Numbered from the stretch's first letter, positions 23,001 through 34,646 are shown. The stretch: DNA of 39,584 bases from Chlamydomonas sphaeroides (GCA_001662425.1 BDDC01000758.1:1-39584), one strand, 5' to 3'. Translations and numbers: made by a program. Notes: a model not told the origin generated them from the sequence alone.

Positions 23001-26000
23001 TCAAGCCACCATGGCCTCAGGAAGGCTCGCCGTCTCGCCACCCGGGCCTTGCAGGAGCTGGAAAGGCAGCAGGTGCGGCGGCAGCGACGGCGGCAGCGGC
23101 GGAGCCGAAAACAGGCCGCCGGCCGCCGCCGCCGCCGCCACCGCCAGCGGCCCCGCAAGGACCTCGGCGCCCCGGGGCAGCATCTCCGGCGGCGGCGGCG
23201 CCGCCACGGCCGCCATGTCCGGCGACGGCGCGCGCAGCTCCGGGCCTAGCTGCTGCAGCTGCCCGCTCCGCAGCCCCTCGTCCTTGACATCCTCCATCTT
23301 GATGGCTGGCAGGGCCGAGCCCTGGGACAGCCCCAGAGACAGCGCCTCGGACAGCTGGCGCAGCAGGGGCGAGGGCTCCTGCGGCGACCGCTTCGCCGCC
23401 GCAGCCAGGCCTCGCGGCGATGGCCCGTCCGGCCCGCCCACCGCCACCGCCGCCAGCGCCAACGCCGACAGCGGCGGCAGGTTCAGCGGCGGCGGCGGCG
23501 GCAGCGACAGCGGCGGCAGCTCGCCACCAGGCGCCTCGGCGCCCGCTCCCGGGCCACGAACGAGCGGCCGCCCAACCGCGCTCTGCCGCTTCACCTCGCC
23601 GCGCTGGCCCTGCCCCTGCGCCTCCGCGTGACCCTGCAACGACTCCCGCGACTGCTGCCGGCCCTGCTGGCCCTGCCCCTTCGCGTGGCCGTGCCCCTGC
23701 CGGCCCTGCGCGGGACCCAGGCCCACCATCGCCAGGTGCGCCTGCAGCACCAGACATCGCTCGACGAGCTGCTCGCGGCTCAGGCTCTGCAGCTGCCGCC
23801 GCTCCAGCGGGCTCGCGCCCAGCATCGCCTCCGGCGCCACCGCCGTGCCGTCGTCCTCGTCCTGCGCCTCATCGCCCTCCTGCCCCTGCTCCTCCTCGGT
23901 CCTGTCGCCCTGTTGCGCCGCGGCCGCCGGCCCCTGGCTCCCGTCGTATTGCTGCTGCAAGCTCCGTCCGGGCCGCGCGTGGCCGCGGCCCAACGAGCCA
24001 CGCGCGGAGCCAAACTGCGGCAGCAGCGGCAGCGCCACGCCGCAGCGCAGCCCCGAGGAGCCGGCCGCGGGGCCGCGGCCGAGGGCGTCGTCGTCACTGC
24101 CGACGCTTCCGCCGCTGCCGGCGCCGTGCACACCGCGGCGCGGCGGCGTCAGGCGGCCAGCGGCGGCCGCGGGGCGGACCTCGTCGGCGCAGTGCTCGCC
24201 CTCGGCCTCGGCGGCGTGCCCGGGCTCGTCGTCATCGTCGTCCTCGGCCGTGGAGCGAGCCCGGAGCGCCGGGCCACCGCCGCCGCCGCCGCCCACGCGG
24301 CGGGCCGCGCTGCCGCGGGCGCTGCTGTCACGCGGCAGCAGCGAGTGGTGGTTGGGCGGCGTCGGCGGCAGCGGCCCGGCAGCGGCGCCGCCGCCCTCGC
24401 AGCCGAGCGTGTAGCCGCGAGCAGGAGGTGTGGCTGCGGCTGTTGCCTGCCCTCGCCCCGAGCGCCAGTTGCCGGCCGGGTGGGGCTGGCTGAAGTGCCC
24501 CGTGACGTCCAAAGGCGCGCTGCCCTCGTCGCCATTGCCGCCGCTGCCGCCGCCCTCCTCATCCGCCGCCTCCTCGAGCAGCGCTGCCTCCAGCGCGCTG
24601 CGCCGCCGCTTGCTGCGAGGCCGGGGCTGGACGGCGCCGTGGCCAACCACCTCCTCCTCATCGCCGCCGTCAAAGCTGCCGTCGCCTTGGCCGTCCATGG
24701 TTTCGAGCGCCAGCCGCCCCACGTGAGAGCCGCTGCCACGAGCTGCCAGCGGCGCCGGCGCCGGCGACGACAGCGCCGTCAGGCCAGCGGCGCGAGCGAG
24801 CGCCATGCTCTGCGCCGTCTGCGCCAACGCCGCCAACGCCAGCTGCTGCTGCAGCGCGGCCGCCTGCTGCAGCTGCTGCAGCGCCGCCGCCGCCGCCGAG
24901 GAGCCAGCGGTGACGGCGCCGCTGCCACCGAGCGCCGCCGGCAGGCCCGCAGACGCCAGCACCGACGGCAGACCCGGCGTCGCCGCCAGCAGGTCCGCCA
25001 GGTGGAGGCCGCCGGCGCCGCCAGCGCCGCCACCCGCCGCCAGGCCGCTCGACAGGCCAGCGCCGGCGGCACCGCGTGCCAGCGGCGCCGCGACCGGCGG
25101 CAAGCCCGACGCTAGCTGCGCGAGGCCCGCGGCCGCCGCCGCGGCGGCGGCGCCGTGCCCGCCGTAATTTCCGTCATCGTCGTCGTCGTCGTACTCGCCG
25201 TAGCTGTAGCCGTCGGCGTCCGCGTCGCCGTACGACCCGACGGCGCCGCTGCCGCGCGGCCGCAGCGCGCGCGCGGGCGTGTAATCTGGGTCGGCCTCGC
25301 CTTCGCGCTCTGGCGTGTAGTCATCGTCGCCGGCCATGCTGCCCGACTGCGGTTCGCACGTGGGGCGCAAGCACACAGGGAGCGTCAGGCATGCAGGGTT
25401 GGGCGACAGCAGGGCCAGGAGCAGGGCCAGGAGCAGGGCCAGGAGCAGGGCCAGGAGCAGGACCAGGACCAGGGCCAGGGCCAGGGCCCAAAGGGCAACG
25501 CGCAGGTCGGAGGCCGCCTGGCTGCTGAGCCATGTCGGTACGTGGTGCTGCGCCCCACAGCCCTGCACGGTGCCTGGACCCTCTGCTCTCACCCGCTCCG
25601 GCACGGTTCGCTTGCGGGCTCGGTAGCTGCGGTAGGGGGGCACGGGAGGGAGGGGCAGGGCTAGGGCAAGGCGAGGGGCAACGCAGCGCAGAGCCAGCTG
25701 TGGCCCGGCTAAGGCCGCACAGGGGCACCCCTGTTCTCTCGGAAGCTGCCCCCGCCGTCTGTAGCTCATCCCACCGCCACTGCACCCACTGGCACGCCCT
25801 ATGCAGGCCCTGTCTCCCCTTTCCCCCGCCCTCCCCAGGGCTGGCGGGCGGCCTCACTTGCGGAAGTAGTCTCGCACCAGCGGCAGGCTGCGCAGGCACT
25901 TGGCGTGCACGCGCGTCTCCTGCAGCGAGGGCGCGTCGTCGCCCCACTGCCCCGCGGCATGGGCCTCGTACCTGGCGGCGAGGCAAAGCAGGGAGGGCCG

Positions 26001-26568
26001 GGCATCGAGTCAGGGCAAGCGCCGTCAGGGGCGGCGCTACCAGGGGCTGGCTGCACTGGTGGCGGTCCGGCCCTCTGGGACAAGAGCGCGTGTGGACACT
26101 GGGCAGTGAGCGCCGACTCCCCCTTTCCCCAAGCTGCGCCGCCACTGGTCAGTGGGTCGGCTGGGGTGCGTGGGGCTGGTTCGCTGACGGACGGCTGATG
26201 AGGGTGAGTGGTTCTGCTGCGCTGGCGGACGGCTGCTTAGCGCACCAGGTGAGGATCTCGGCGGCGTTGGGCCGCCGGCCCTGGCGGTCGAGCTCGGAGC
26301 GCCACCAGTCATTGAAGGGCTGCAGCGGGCAGCAGGCAGCAGGCAGAAGCAAGTAGGCGGCCGGGCTGAGCGGTGTTGTTGCGGGTCAGCAGCGCAAGGG
26401 CAGCAGTAGCCGCGGCCTGGGTTGACTGCTTGCCTGCCAAAAGCGAAGCGGCCGGCGGTCGGAGCGGTCGCCTGAATCGCGCGAGGCCTGTGGCCGTGCG
26501 GGCGTGGAGGCGCCGCCGTCCTGGCCGCGCGTGCCGCGGCTTTTGCGGCCAGGGCTGCCTTTGCCCAT
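23001..26568 (-). CDS. Large low-complexity protein with an unrecognised N-terminal domain; possible nuclear regulator
   Basis: Four minus-strand exons, 26568-26434, 26319-26246, 25971-25858 and 25338-23001, give about 886 residues in phase. A basic leader starts MGKGSPGRKSRGTRG. A compact Trp-rich domain follows at about 42-107: FWQPFNDWWRSELDRQG, PNAAEILTWYEAHAAGQW, PSLQETRVHAKCLRSL and VRDYFR. It is cut by two introns and looks helical; I do not recognise the family. The long last exon starts with acidic DDDYTPEREGE, then Ala/Gln/Gly-rich sequence, a basic RPRSKRRRS patch (possible nuclear signal), acidic runs, and a helix SPLERRQLQSLSREQLVERC. Intron 1 has a GC donor. The exon 3 donor overlaps an in-frame TGA (25856-25854). 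I chose the donor at 25857 and acceptor at 25339 because they keep phase. An alternative is donor CTG/GTGCGA with the acceptor just upstream. If the TGA is used, the product would be about 108 residues. Confidence 0.6.
25411..25482. repeat. 12-bp tandem repeat in intron 3 of the minus-strand gene
   Basis: Four perfect copies of AGGGCCAGGAGC are followed by two variant copies. Read on the minus strand the repeat gives Leu/Ala codons that mimic a hydrophobic leader, but it lies in the predicted intron. Confidence 0.9.
26320..26433 (-). other. GC-AG intron in the minus-strand low-complexity gene
   Basis: The first exon ends TTTTGGCAG and is followed by GCAAGC, the typical GC donor context. The acceptor is CCCGCTGCAG before CCCTTC. 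The phase-0 junction joins the FWQ and PFNDWW pieces of the Trp-rich domain. Confidence 0.6.
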
Positions 26569-27598
26569 GAGGCCGGGTCGAGCCAGTTGCGAGTCCCTGC
26601 CAGGCGGATGAGAGCGGGGGACGATGTGGTGCAAGGTCGGGATTTGGTGGGGGCTTGCACCGACGCCCTTGCTGCACCAGCGGTTTAGGCCACGCCTTGT
26701 ATTGCGGTCACGCAGCCAGTAGGCCCCCCGGTACTGGATGCGTGATAGGGGCCCAAGGGTCGCAGCATACATGCAAACCTTGGCCACGCCGAAGGTAGCG
26801 CGCAGGCGTGTCGCAACGAATGGGCCAGCACCGAGGTTGACTATGCGTTGCGCCTGTCTAGCGAGCTCTGAGCCCAACGCCTGGACGCGTCCGACGCTGC
26901 CTCCTAGCTGGCTTCGGCAGTAGCCGAGGACGCGGCCCGATGCGCTGGCTCTTGAGTTAAATTTGACGCACCTTTATGCAAGACGACCTCCGCGAGCGGC
27001 CTCGGCGCTCGTCTCACACGGCGTTTCTTTCCGCGAAAGTGCTCACGCAAAGCCCTCGTCGCAGCCGCTCTGTTGCAAGGCAGCGGTCAACAAACAGTGC
27101 CCAGAGCTTGGAACCTCAGCATCGCGCCTTGCAAGCAGGGTTGCATGCCGCTGAGAGCATGTGGCACGTTGTCGTTCGTGACGATGCTTAAGGAGGTAAC
27201 CGCTACGAGGCAAATACTGAGATTGTGGCGATTGGGGCACCTGGTGTTGAGGGTACACGCTGGAGTTCACGACCAGCGAACTTCCATTCCGGCAACCGCT
27301 GCTTCGGCGTTAACCAGGTTCAGGGCTTGTCTTCGTCGCAGTAATCTCACGCTAGGCATTGCTGCTAGCAGCCGCATAGAGGCCGACCGCCAGCAACTCG
27401 CGCCAGCAACGCACATGGCATTGCCCGCCCGCCAGCGATGTTGCGCTGCGCGCGTGCGTCCGAGCCCCTTGCCGCACGCATTGCGATGCACGTAGCGACC
27501 TGCAACTTCCTCAACGGCTCGGCTCGACCGGCGCCCACCGTGCGACACGCAGTCGGCTCCCAAAGCCCCGTCCGTCCCCGTGCTCGCACGCCAGCACG
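26569..27598. other. Intergenic region between two minus-strand genes
   Basis: It should hold the 3' UTR of the topoisomerase gene and the promoter and 5' UTR of the downstream gene. I saw no coding frame with protein character and no minus-strand TGTAA. Confidence 0.45.
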
Positions 27599-30500
27599 TC
27601 ATCGCTCCTTGTACGCGGCCTTTTGAACGTCGCTTAGCTGCGCCCACTCAGCGCCCAACAGCTTAGACAACTCCCCCAGGCCGGCGCCCGGGTGTGCAGC
27701 GCGAAGTGCCGGCCGCCGCTCCGCGCAAAAGGACACGTACGCGTTGGCCCGCTTCTCCGCCGGCGCCGCCACCGCCACTGCGGCGGCAGCACGCGCGCCG
27801 CCTCGCGCGCCCGCCGCCGCGGCGCGCGCCGCCGCCAGCCGGGCCCTGCTCACCGCCGAAGCAGCCGCTGCTGGCACCGGCATCGCGGCCTTGCCCACCT
27901 TTCTCCGCCGCGCAGCCAGCGGCACATCCTCCGCCTCATCGCCCGCGGACCACAACTCCGGCTCCCGCTGCTGCACAGCCGCCCCAGCCCCTGCCGCCGC
28001 CGCGCCGGCCGCCTGCTGCTCGGCCGGATCCATGGCGCGCCACTCACCGGCAATCTGCCGCACCGCCTCCCGGTACACAGTCTCAGGCTGGCCGGCCTTG
28101 ATCTCGGCCCAGCGCCGCTGCAGGAAGGCCGTGTAGGCGCTCTTCGGGGCTGCCTGGCCGGCGTCCGCGTCCACATCCGCGGCGGCCTGCAGGACGGCAC
28201 CGGGCAGCAGCACCACGCAGGTGCAGGGGCCTTAGCCTCAGGTTGTGCGGGCGTGGCGCTGGGGTGTTAACCTAGCAGCAGGCAACGCCCTAGCTACCCA
28301 GTACCCCGAGCCCTACGACGCCATCCCACGCCGCCGCACGCACCCCCTTGCGCGGCGACGCCTTGGCATCCTTGGCGCCCGCGGCGGCCGCCTTGCCCCT
28401 GCCCTTAGCTGCGGCGGTGGCCTTTTTGGCGGCGCCCCGGCGCGTGCGAGGCGGCAGGCCGGCGGCCTCGCGCGCCGCGTTGCGCGCCCGCTTGGCGGCC
28501 AGCAGCTCCAGCGCGGTGTCCAGCCCCACATCCTGCAGGGGCGAGAGGCCAGGGTGGCGTGTTGCGGAGGGAGGGCGGAGGCACGGGTGCAAGAGAGGTC
28601 CTTTGACGTACCAGCCCATAGCCAGCCCCACATCCTGGAGTGGCACAGGACCCGTGCACGGGCCGGCAGGGACCAGCGCAAGTCGGCACTCTTGCGGGGG
28701 ACGACAGCAACACTTCACGCCCGCCGCTGGCTACTCGACCCCGCGCTGTCTGCCCTCCACGCCCCGCCGTCACGGTTGCGCCGGCCACACCGCCACCCCT
28801 GCGCCGGCAGCACCGCCCGCTGTGTGCCGCCCTGTGCTGGCCAAGGTATCCGGGTCCGACCGCAGGCGCCCCAGCCCCAGCCCCAGCCGCGGGCGCTCAC
28901 GTAGGGCGAGGCTCTGCGGCCCAGGCTGGCGCTGACGCCCCCGTGCGCCACGTAGGGCCCGAAGGGGCCCACCGCCGCCACCACCGGTTGGCCGTCGTCG
29001 GGGTGCGGCCCCAGCTCGCGAGGCAGCGACAGCAGCGCCAGCGCTGTCTCCAGAGTCACGCTCGCCATGGTCAGGCCCTGGTGCAAGGGGTGGGTGGGCA
29101 CGACGGGCACGGCAGGAGGGGCGCGCGGTCGAGAGCAGTGCGTGGGCTGGGGCTCGGCTGTGGGCCCGTCTTCTGCGGTGCTTGATGGGCTTGGGCTTGC
29201 GGCTAGAGCTCCAGGAGCCCGAGGTACACCTGCCCGTGCCCCGGTGCGTACCTTGGCCTTGGGTATGCCCGTCCGCCGCGCCTTTGGCGGCGCCGGCACG
29301 ACCGCCTCCGCAGGCGCCTCATCCGCCTCCGCTGCGTCCTGCGCAACGGCCGCCCTTTTGCCCTTCTTGGCCGGCCCCTTCTTGGCGCCCTTCTTTGGCT
29401 TGGGCGCCTTGGGCGGGCTCTCGCCCTGCTGCACGTACAGTCCGTACGGCCCCAGCCGCACGGTGATGGCCTCGCCCGTGACGGGGTGGTGCCCCAGCAG
29501 CCGCTCCGTGGCAGAGGCAGGCACCGGCCCGCCCTCGGCGTCCGACTCGGAGGTCAAGGCGCCTGGCGGCAGCAGCGGCGGATCAGCAGCAGCAGCAGCA
29601 GCAGTGAGCGCCGTGACCCGGGCATGCCGTACTCAGTCAAGGCCGTGCGGCTCCCTGCGCCCTTGCCAAGCCCTGCGCTGGGGGGCCGCTGCAGCGCCAG
29701 GACGCACGATTGCAGGTACAGGTTCTTGACTTCGTCTGGTTGTTCACGAGCCCATGGTGAGGGCGCGCTGCTGCCATGAGCAGGCATCAATGCGAGCTTA
29801 CAAGCTAAGCCACGGCGAAAGAGCCCACCTATCGAGCCGCGGGCGGTGTCCCCAACCAACCAACCAACGGCGGCCGCACACACCGCCGCACCTGGCTCTC
29901 CCTCCACCACCGGCAGCAGCGGCCGCCCGTAGCCGCAGTTCACCTCCTCGTCCGCAAACAGCGAGCAGCCGATGAAGCCGCCGTAGCGCGAGGGCTTGAG
30001 AACCAGCCGCCCGCGGCCGCAGCGCGGGCAGCGCCGCGGGTCGGGCGCCTCGGTCGCTGCCAGTGAGGAAGAGAGAGTGGTTGAGGGTACGTCCACGGTA
30101 GCGCCTGGGCCCGAGCCGGGGCCCGAGCCAGAGCCTGACTCGAGCAGCGCGGGCTTAGGGCGCGGAAAGAGGTACGGCTCCAGGTCCTTGTCGAGCGCGT
30201 CGAACACCGCTGTCGTGCGTACGGCGGACATGGAGGCCACGGCGGCGCTGAAGGGGCCCCAGAAGGTGGACAGCACAGCGCGCCACTTGGTGCGGCCGCC
30301 TGCGGGCCAGGCAGGCAGCCAGGCAGCCAGGGTGTAGGGTGCAGGGGCGTGAGAATGCGTTGAGGGAGCTGCTTGCAGGGGTTGCTAAAGGATCCTGGCA
30401 GCAGCCCCGCACGCCCTTCCCATCTGCCCCTCTGGCGACGCCCAGTTCCTTGCATGCCCCCTGCACGGACCTGGCCCAATCGCGCCGCACCGGTAACCCA

Positions 30501-33500
30501 TCCGGCTCCCAGCCCAGCGCAGCCCAGCCCGTCCCACGCCGCACCCGCAATGTCGTCCAGGCGCTCCTCCATGCCAGAGCTGAAATTGTAGTCCACCAGG
30601 TGAGCGAAGTAGCGCTCCAGGAAGGCCGTCAGCACGCGGCCCAGTGCCGTGGGCTGCAGCGCCCGCCCCTCGCGAGCCACGTAGCCGCGGTCCTACAGGG
30701 CGCGGTTGAGGAAACGTGCGCGTACCGTAGCTTGACCGGTGCACGCAGCGCTGCCGTGAGCCCCATCGCCGCTGACCGCCGCTGTGCCAATCACATGCCG
30801 CCGGCCTGGACGTAGCCCACCGCCAGGACTCTGGCATCCCTTTCCCTGCCACAGCGCCATTCAACTTATGCATGAACACACAGGCGCAAGCGCCCGTTGG
30901 CGCCCCACCGGCCCCACCTGCAGCAGCGACATGATGGGCGCGTACGTGGAGGGGCGGCCGATGCCTCGCTCCTCCAGCGCCCGCACCAGGGTGGCTTCCG
31001 TGTAGCGGCCCGGCGGCCGCGTGGCGTGGCGCTGCGGCTGCACGGCGGCGGCGGCCAGGGCCACGCCGGACTGCGGCAGGGCACCGACCAGGGCGGCAGC
31101 CGGGCACGCGGGTCGAGTGCGTTAGGGCAGGCGCCGGGACGAGCGGGTGGAGCACATGCGTTGGGTGCGCCAGGGCAGCGGGCCATGTGGGGTGGCTGGA
31201 CCCGGGCGTTGGTGTCGGGCACTGGAGCCGTGGCAACGGCAGCAGTGGCAGCTGGATCGCGGCGCGCGTGCACCAGACGGCGGCCGGCCTGCGAGCCCCA
31301 CTGCCGCCCCCACCCGCACCTGCAGCCGCCGCAGCTGCTCCGCCGCCGCGCCCTGGTTTGCGCCCAGGCCCGCGCCGTCCTCCTCGTCCTCCTCGCCCGC
31401 GGCCACGCCGCCCAGCGCCTGCTGCCGCCGCTGCTCCTCGCGCTGTTCGCCCTCCTCGTCCTCGTCCGTGGGCAGGTCGTCGTAGGCGCGCAAGAAGCCG
31501 GGGTCCACCAACAGCCTGCCCGAGCTGCGCAGCCGCAGCCGCCCACCGTCGCAGGACAGCTCCACAGCCACCTGCGGGTTGCCGGGGGTGCCCAGGGACA
31601 AGGGGCTTGGGGCAAGCACCTCGGCATGTGCGAGTGTGGTGTAGCGGCAAGCCCGCCCGTCCCAGGTAAAAGAATCACATCAGTCCCACGTCGAACGTGA
31701 CCGTCACAGCAGGTCGCCGCCCCTCAAGATAGCGTCCGGATAATTAACCCTGAAGTACCGTACGCCCTCCCCGCCGCTCGCCTCCTCTTCCCGCTCCGCC
31801 GGCACCCACCACCTCGTACGCGGCGCTGGCCATCTGGCACGCCAGCGCACGGCGCCACACCAGCTCGTACAGCGCCGCCTGGTCAGACTCCAGGCAGCCC
31901 GCCAGGGAGGAAGGCGCCCGGTCGGGCCGCGTGGGGCGGATGGCCTCGTGCGCCTCCTGCGCATTCTTGGCGCGACTCTTGTACTGCCTGGGGACGCGGG
32001 ACGCAGGTCAGGTGACTCGTGTTGCTTCAGGGCGACAGCCGCCGGCGGGAGGCGGGAAGATTAGCCGGCCTGTCAAGGCAGCCTCGGCCCCTCGCTCGAC
32101 GCCGGGTGCGCAGCCGGCAGCTAGACGGAGGGACTACGGAGCCCAAAGCGTGGCGCTCCGCACCTCGGCGCGGGCGGCAGCGCGGCGGCGCCAAACATCT
32201 GCTCCCCGGCGCCTCGCAGCTGCCCCACGGCCTCCTCGCTGAGGTACACGCCATCGGTGCGCATGTAGGAGATGAGCCCCTCGCCCGTGCCTGGGGTGGG
32301 GTGGGGGCCAGGGGGCACGAGACCGTGGGACGGCGGCACGACGCAGGTCGGCGCAGCCCGCTGCACCCGGGCCCAAGGGGCTCCTTGCGCCTTAGCCACC
32401 CGTCCTACATCGTGCACGCCACCCTGTGGCCCGCGGTCACGGCGCCACGGCCTCACCCGCGCCCTCGTACAGCTGCTGCGCCAGCCGCATGGTCCTGGCC
32501 GCGCCGTAGCCCAGCCGCCTGCTGGCCTCCTGCTGCAGGCTGGAGGTGGTGAAGGGCGCGGGCGGGTGCCGCTGAGTGCGCCGCACCGTCACCCGCTCCA
32601 CCACCACGGGCGATGACTGCGGGCGGCGAGCAAGGGCACGAAGCCAGCAGGGGCCGTGGGTGGCGCCGCTGGAAGCGGAGCCACGCAGGGCCACTGTCCA
32701 TGCAGCGGGCCGGACAGCCCCACCCACCCGCCATGTGGCCATCCGGCCAGGGTCAATGGCGCCCCCACCGGAGCCCGCAGCCAATCGCCCCTCTACCCCA
32801 GGGCTCGCCCCTACGCACCCGTATCCGTGCCGTCAGCGCGTCCGCCTGCTGCTGGCTGCGGATGTCGGTGGGCCCCAGCCGCACCCCGTCCGCGTGCGTC
32901 AGCCGCGCCGCCAGGCCCACGCCTGGCGGCCCGCCCCAGCCCCGCGGCGGGGTGAGGGTGACGGGGATGCTGAAGTAGGGCAGCGGCGTGAAGGCCTCGA
33001 TGGCCGCCTCGCGCTCGCACACCAGCCGCAAGGCCACCGACTGCACGCGGCCTAGGGGCCGAGGTGGGGAGGTGGGAGTGGGATGGGGCGGTCGAGGCAA
33101 GCAGCGGCAGGCGGCAGCCGTGGGCGCCAGGCAGGAGCTTCCTGGCAGCGACGGCAACGGGTCAGGGCCTGATCGCTGCTGCTGTGGAGCCCTCCGCCTG
33201 CCCAGCTCCCAACCCAGCGCCTGCTCACAGCCCTTCCTCCCAAGCTCCTGCTGCCGCGCCCGCCCGGGGCTGCACCTGCCTGCCTTCCCGCCCTTGCCGC
33301 CCCTGCCCCGACCCCGGCGCCCCCGGGCCCCGGCCGCACCCGCGCTGCGAGCCCCCGGCAGCCTCCTCCACAGCAGCGGGCTGAGGCTGAAGCCCACCAA
33401 GTAGTCGAGCGCGCGGCGGGCCAGGTAGGCGTCCACCAGGGGCTGCGCCACCTGGGGTTCGAGGGGCCGGCGGGAAGGGCGGGCCAGGAGAGAGCAGCTG

Positions 33501-34646
33501 GGGCAGGGAGGGGTACGTGCCGTTGGGCAGCGCGGCGAGGAAGCGCAAGAGCGAGCGCAGACAGGGTGAGCGCGCCCTGCCTCCAGCCTGGCCCAGGCGC
33601 CGCCCCCAGGGCCCACCTGGCGCCCCGAGGCGATGGCCGTGGTCACGGCCGCCTTGGTGATCTCGGTGAAGGTGACGCGCTGCACCGCTGTGCTGCGCTT
33701 CAGCACGCCGCGCGCCTGCGGCCGCCAGCCGGGCACACACGCAGGGCAGGCCGGTTCTGGACAGGCCGCCACGCCCTGCGCCCCAGCTTCCGCCCCAGCT
33801 CTGCCGGCCCCCCCCCGCCGCGCATCCGCTGCCTCCCCTGCCCCGCCGCCCCGCCGCCCTGCGCCGCTCCTACTGCCCCCCACGGCCCCACCTGAAGCTC
33901 CTGCAGGATGTGCCAGCTAATGGCCTCGCCCTCGCGATCGGGGTCGGTGGCGAGTAGCACCCGGCCCGCGCCCGCCGCTGCTTCCTGGATGGCCTCCAGC
34001 CGCGGCCCCGCCCCCGGCGTGGGCGCCCAATCCATGGCAAACTCCTCCTCGGGCCGCACGCTGCCGGCCTTGCCCGGCAGGTCACGGACGTGGCCGTACG
34101 AGGCCAGCACCTACGTACGGCAGAGTACGGGGGCCGGTGTCGTACGAGAGGTGCATGGGTCCGCGTTGGGACAAGCGATGGGTTCCGTGATTCCAGGGAG
34201 CCAAATGCACGGGGGCCGTGTCGTACGAGGCCATGTCGTACGCACGTCGTACGGCTCCGTACCGTATAGTGCGGCCCCAGGAAGGCCTGGATCTTTTTGG
34301 CCTTGGTGGGCGACTCCACCACCATCAGGCACTGCCCCTGGCCCGACGGCGCCCCGGAGCCGGCTGCTGACACCAGCACGACCGCCGCCCGAGGCCGTCG
34401 CCGCGACTGGGAGGCAGCGCGGACGCCCGCGGCGCCGGCGGCCAGGCAGCCCCAGCGCTGTGCAGCTGGGCCACTGCGCTCGGTCGCTGAAAGGGAGGTG
34501 CTGGCGGCGACTGGTGGCGGGCAGGGCCCTTGGCGGCGGGCCGGGGCCTGGTTGAGGCGGCGAGGGGCCGCTGGCAAGGGCCCGACGTGCGCCGGCGCCG
34601 CTGTGGCAAGGCGCGCCGCCATGGAGGGCCGTAGCCCCCGAGCCAT
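27599..34646 (-). CDS. TopA: Type IA (bacterial TopA-like) DNA topoisomerase I with C-terminal zinc finger, TopA repeats and two HMG boxes; probably organellar
   Basis: Sixteen minus-strand exons keep phase and give about 1244 residues: 34646-34263, 34110-33892, 33715-33617, 33451-33340, 33051-32819, 32616-32457, 32290-32164, 31987-31813, 31571-31320, 31070-30918, 30692-30545, 30299-29892, 29562-29252, 29077-28901, 28532-28344 and 28186-27599. The enzyme relaxes negatively supercoiled DNA by single-strand passage. The Toprim domain has VVESPTKAKKI (Glu111) and DPDREGEAISWH (Asp184, Asp186, Glu188). SAGRVQSVALRL and the active-site GLISYMRTDG (Tyr411, Arg413) follow, then HEAIRPT and RYTEATLVRALEERGIGRPS. 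Next come a four-Cys zinc finger (Cys778, 781, 799, 809) and two TopA C-terminal repeats (PVTGEAITVRLGPYGLYV; HPDDGQPVVAAVGPFGPYV). After a Lys/Ala-rich linker the end carries two HMG boxes (about 1063-1110 and 1194-1244). About 100 Arg/Ala/Ser-rich residues precede the Toprim domain, fitting an organelle transit peptide. Met9 is an alternative start. Confidence 0.93.
28521..28637 (-). other. Duplicated 3' splice site in the topoisomerase gene
   Basis: The 15 bases CAGCCCCACATCCTG occur at 28521-28535 and again at 28623-28637, exactly 102 bases apart. On the minus strand each copy carries a splice acceptor followed by GATGTGGGGCTG. Exon 15 normally starts at 28532. The upstream copy would start it at 28634 and add 34 in-frame codons without a stop. 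Confidence 0.6.
34111..34262 (-). other. First intron of the topoisomerase gene, rich in TCGTACG
   Basis: This 152-base intron contains four copies of the sequence TCGTACG (34140, 34221, 34236 and 34247), plus related GTACGG words at both ends. CGTACG is palindromic, so the copies read the same on both strands. Confidence 0.75.

Noticed and set aside
23628..25115. Plus-strand open frame of 495 codons opposite the low-complexity gene, and a similar 388-codon minus-strand frame at 18246-19412
   Set aside because: They are mirror frames of GC-rich repetitive coding sequence. Their composition is Arg/Ala/Pro-rich without motifs, while the opposite frames continue phase-correct exons of supported genes.
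25341..25769. Extension of the last exon of the minus-strand gene upstream to 25769, giving a hydrophobic Leu/Ala-rich start
   Set aside because: The hydrophobic run is only the translation of a 12-bp tandem repeat, and this stretch lies between the phase-matched exons 3 and 4, so it is intron.
25858..26568. VARL/SAND-like (RegA family) identity for the Trp-rich domain
   Set aside because: The order of residues does not fit the SAND-type pattern as I know it (no KDWK-like motif), so I kept the domain as unrecognised.
27599..34646. Bacterial contamination or plastid DNA as the source of the TopA gene
   Set aside because: The gene has fifteen spliceosomal introns in the same style as its neighbours, so it is nuclear.
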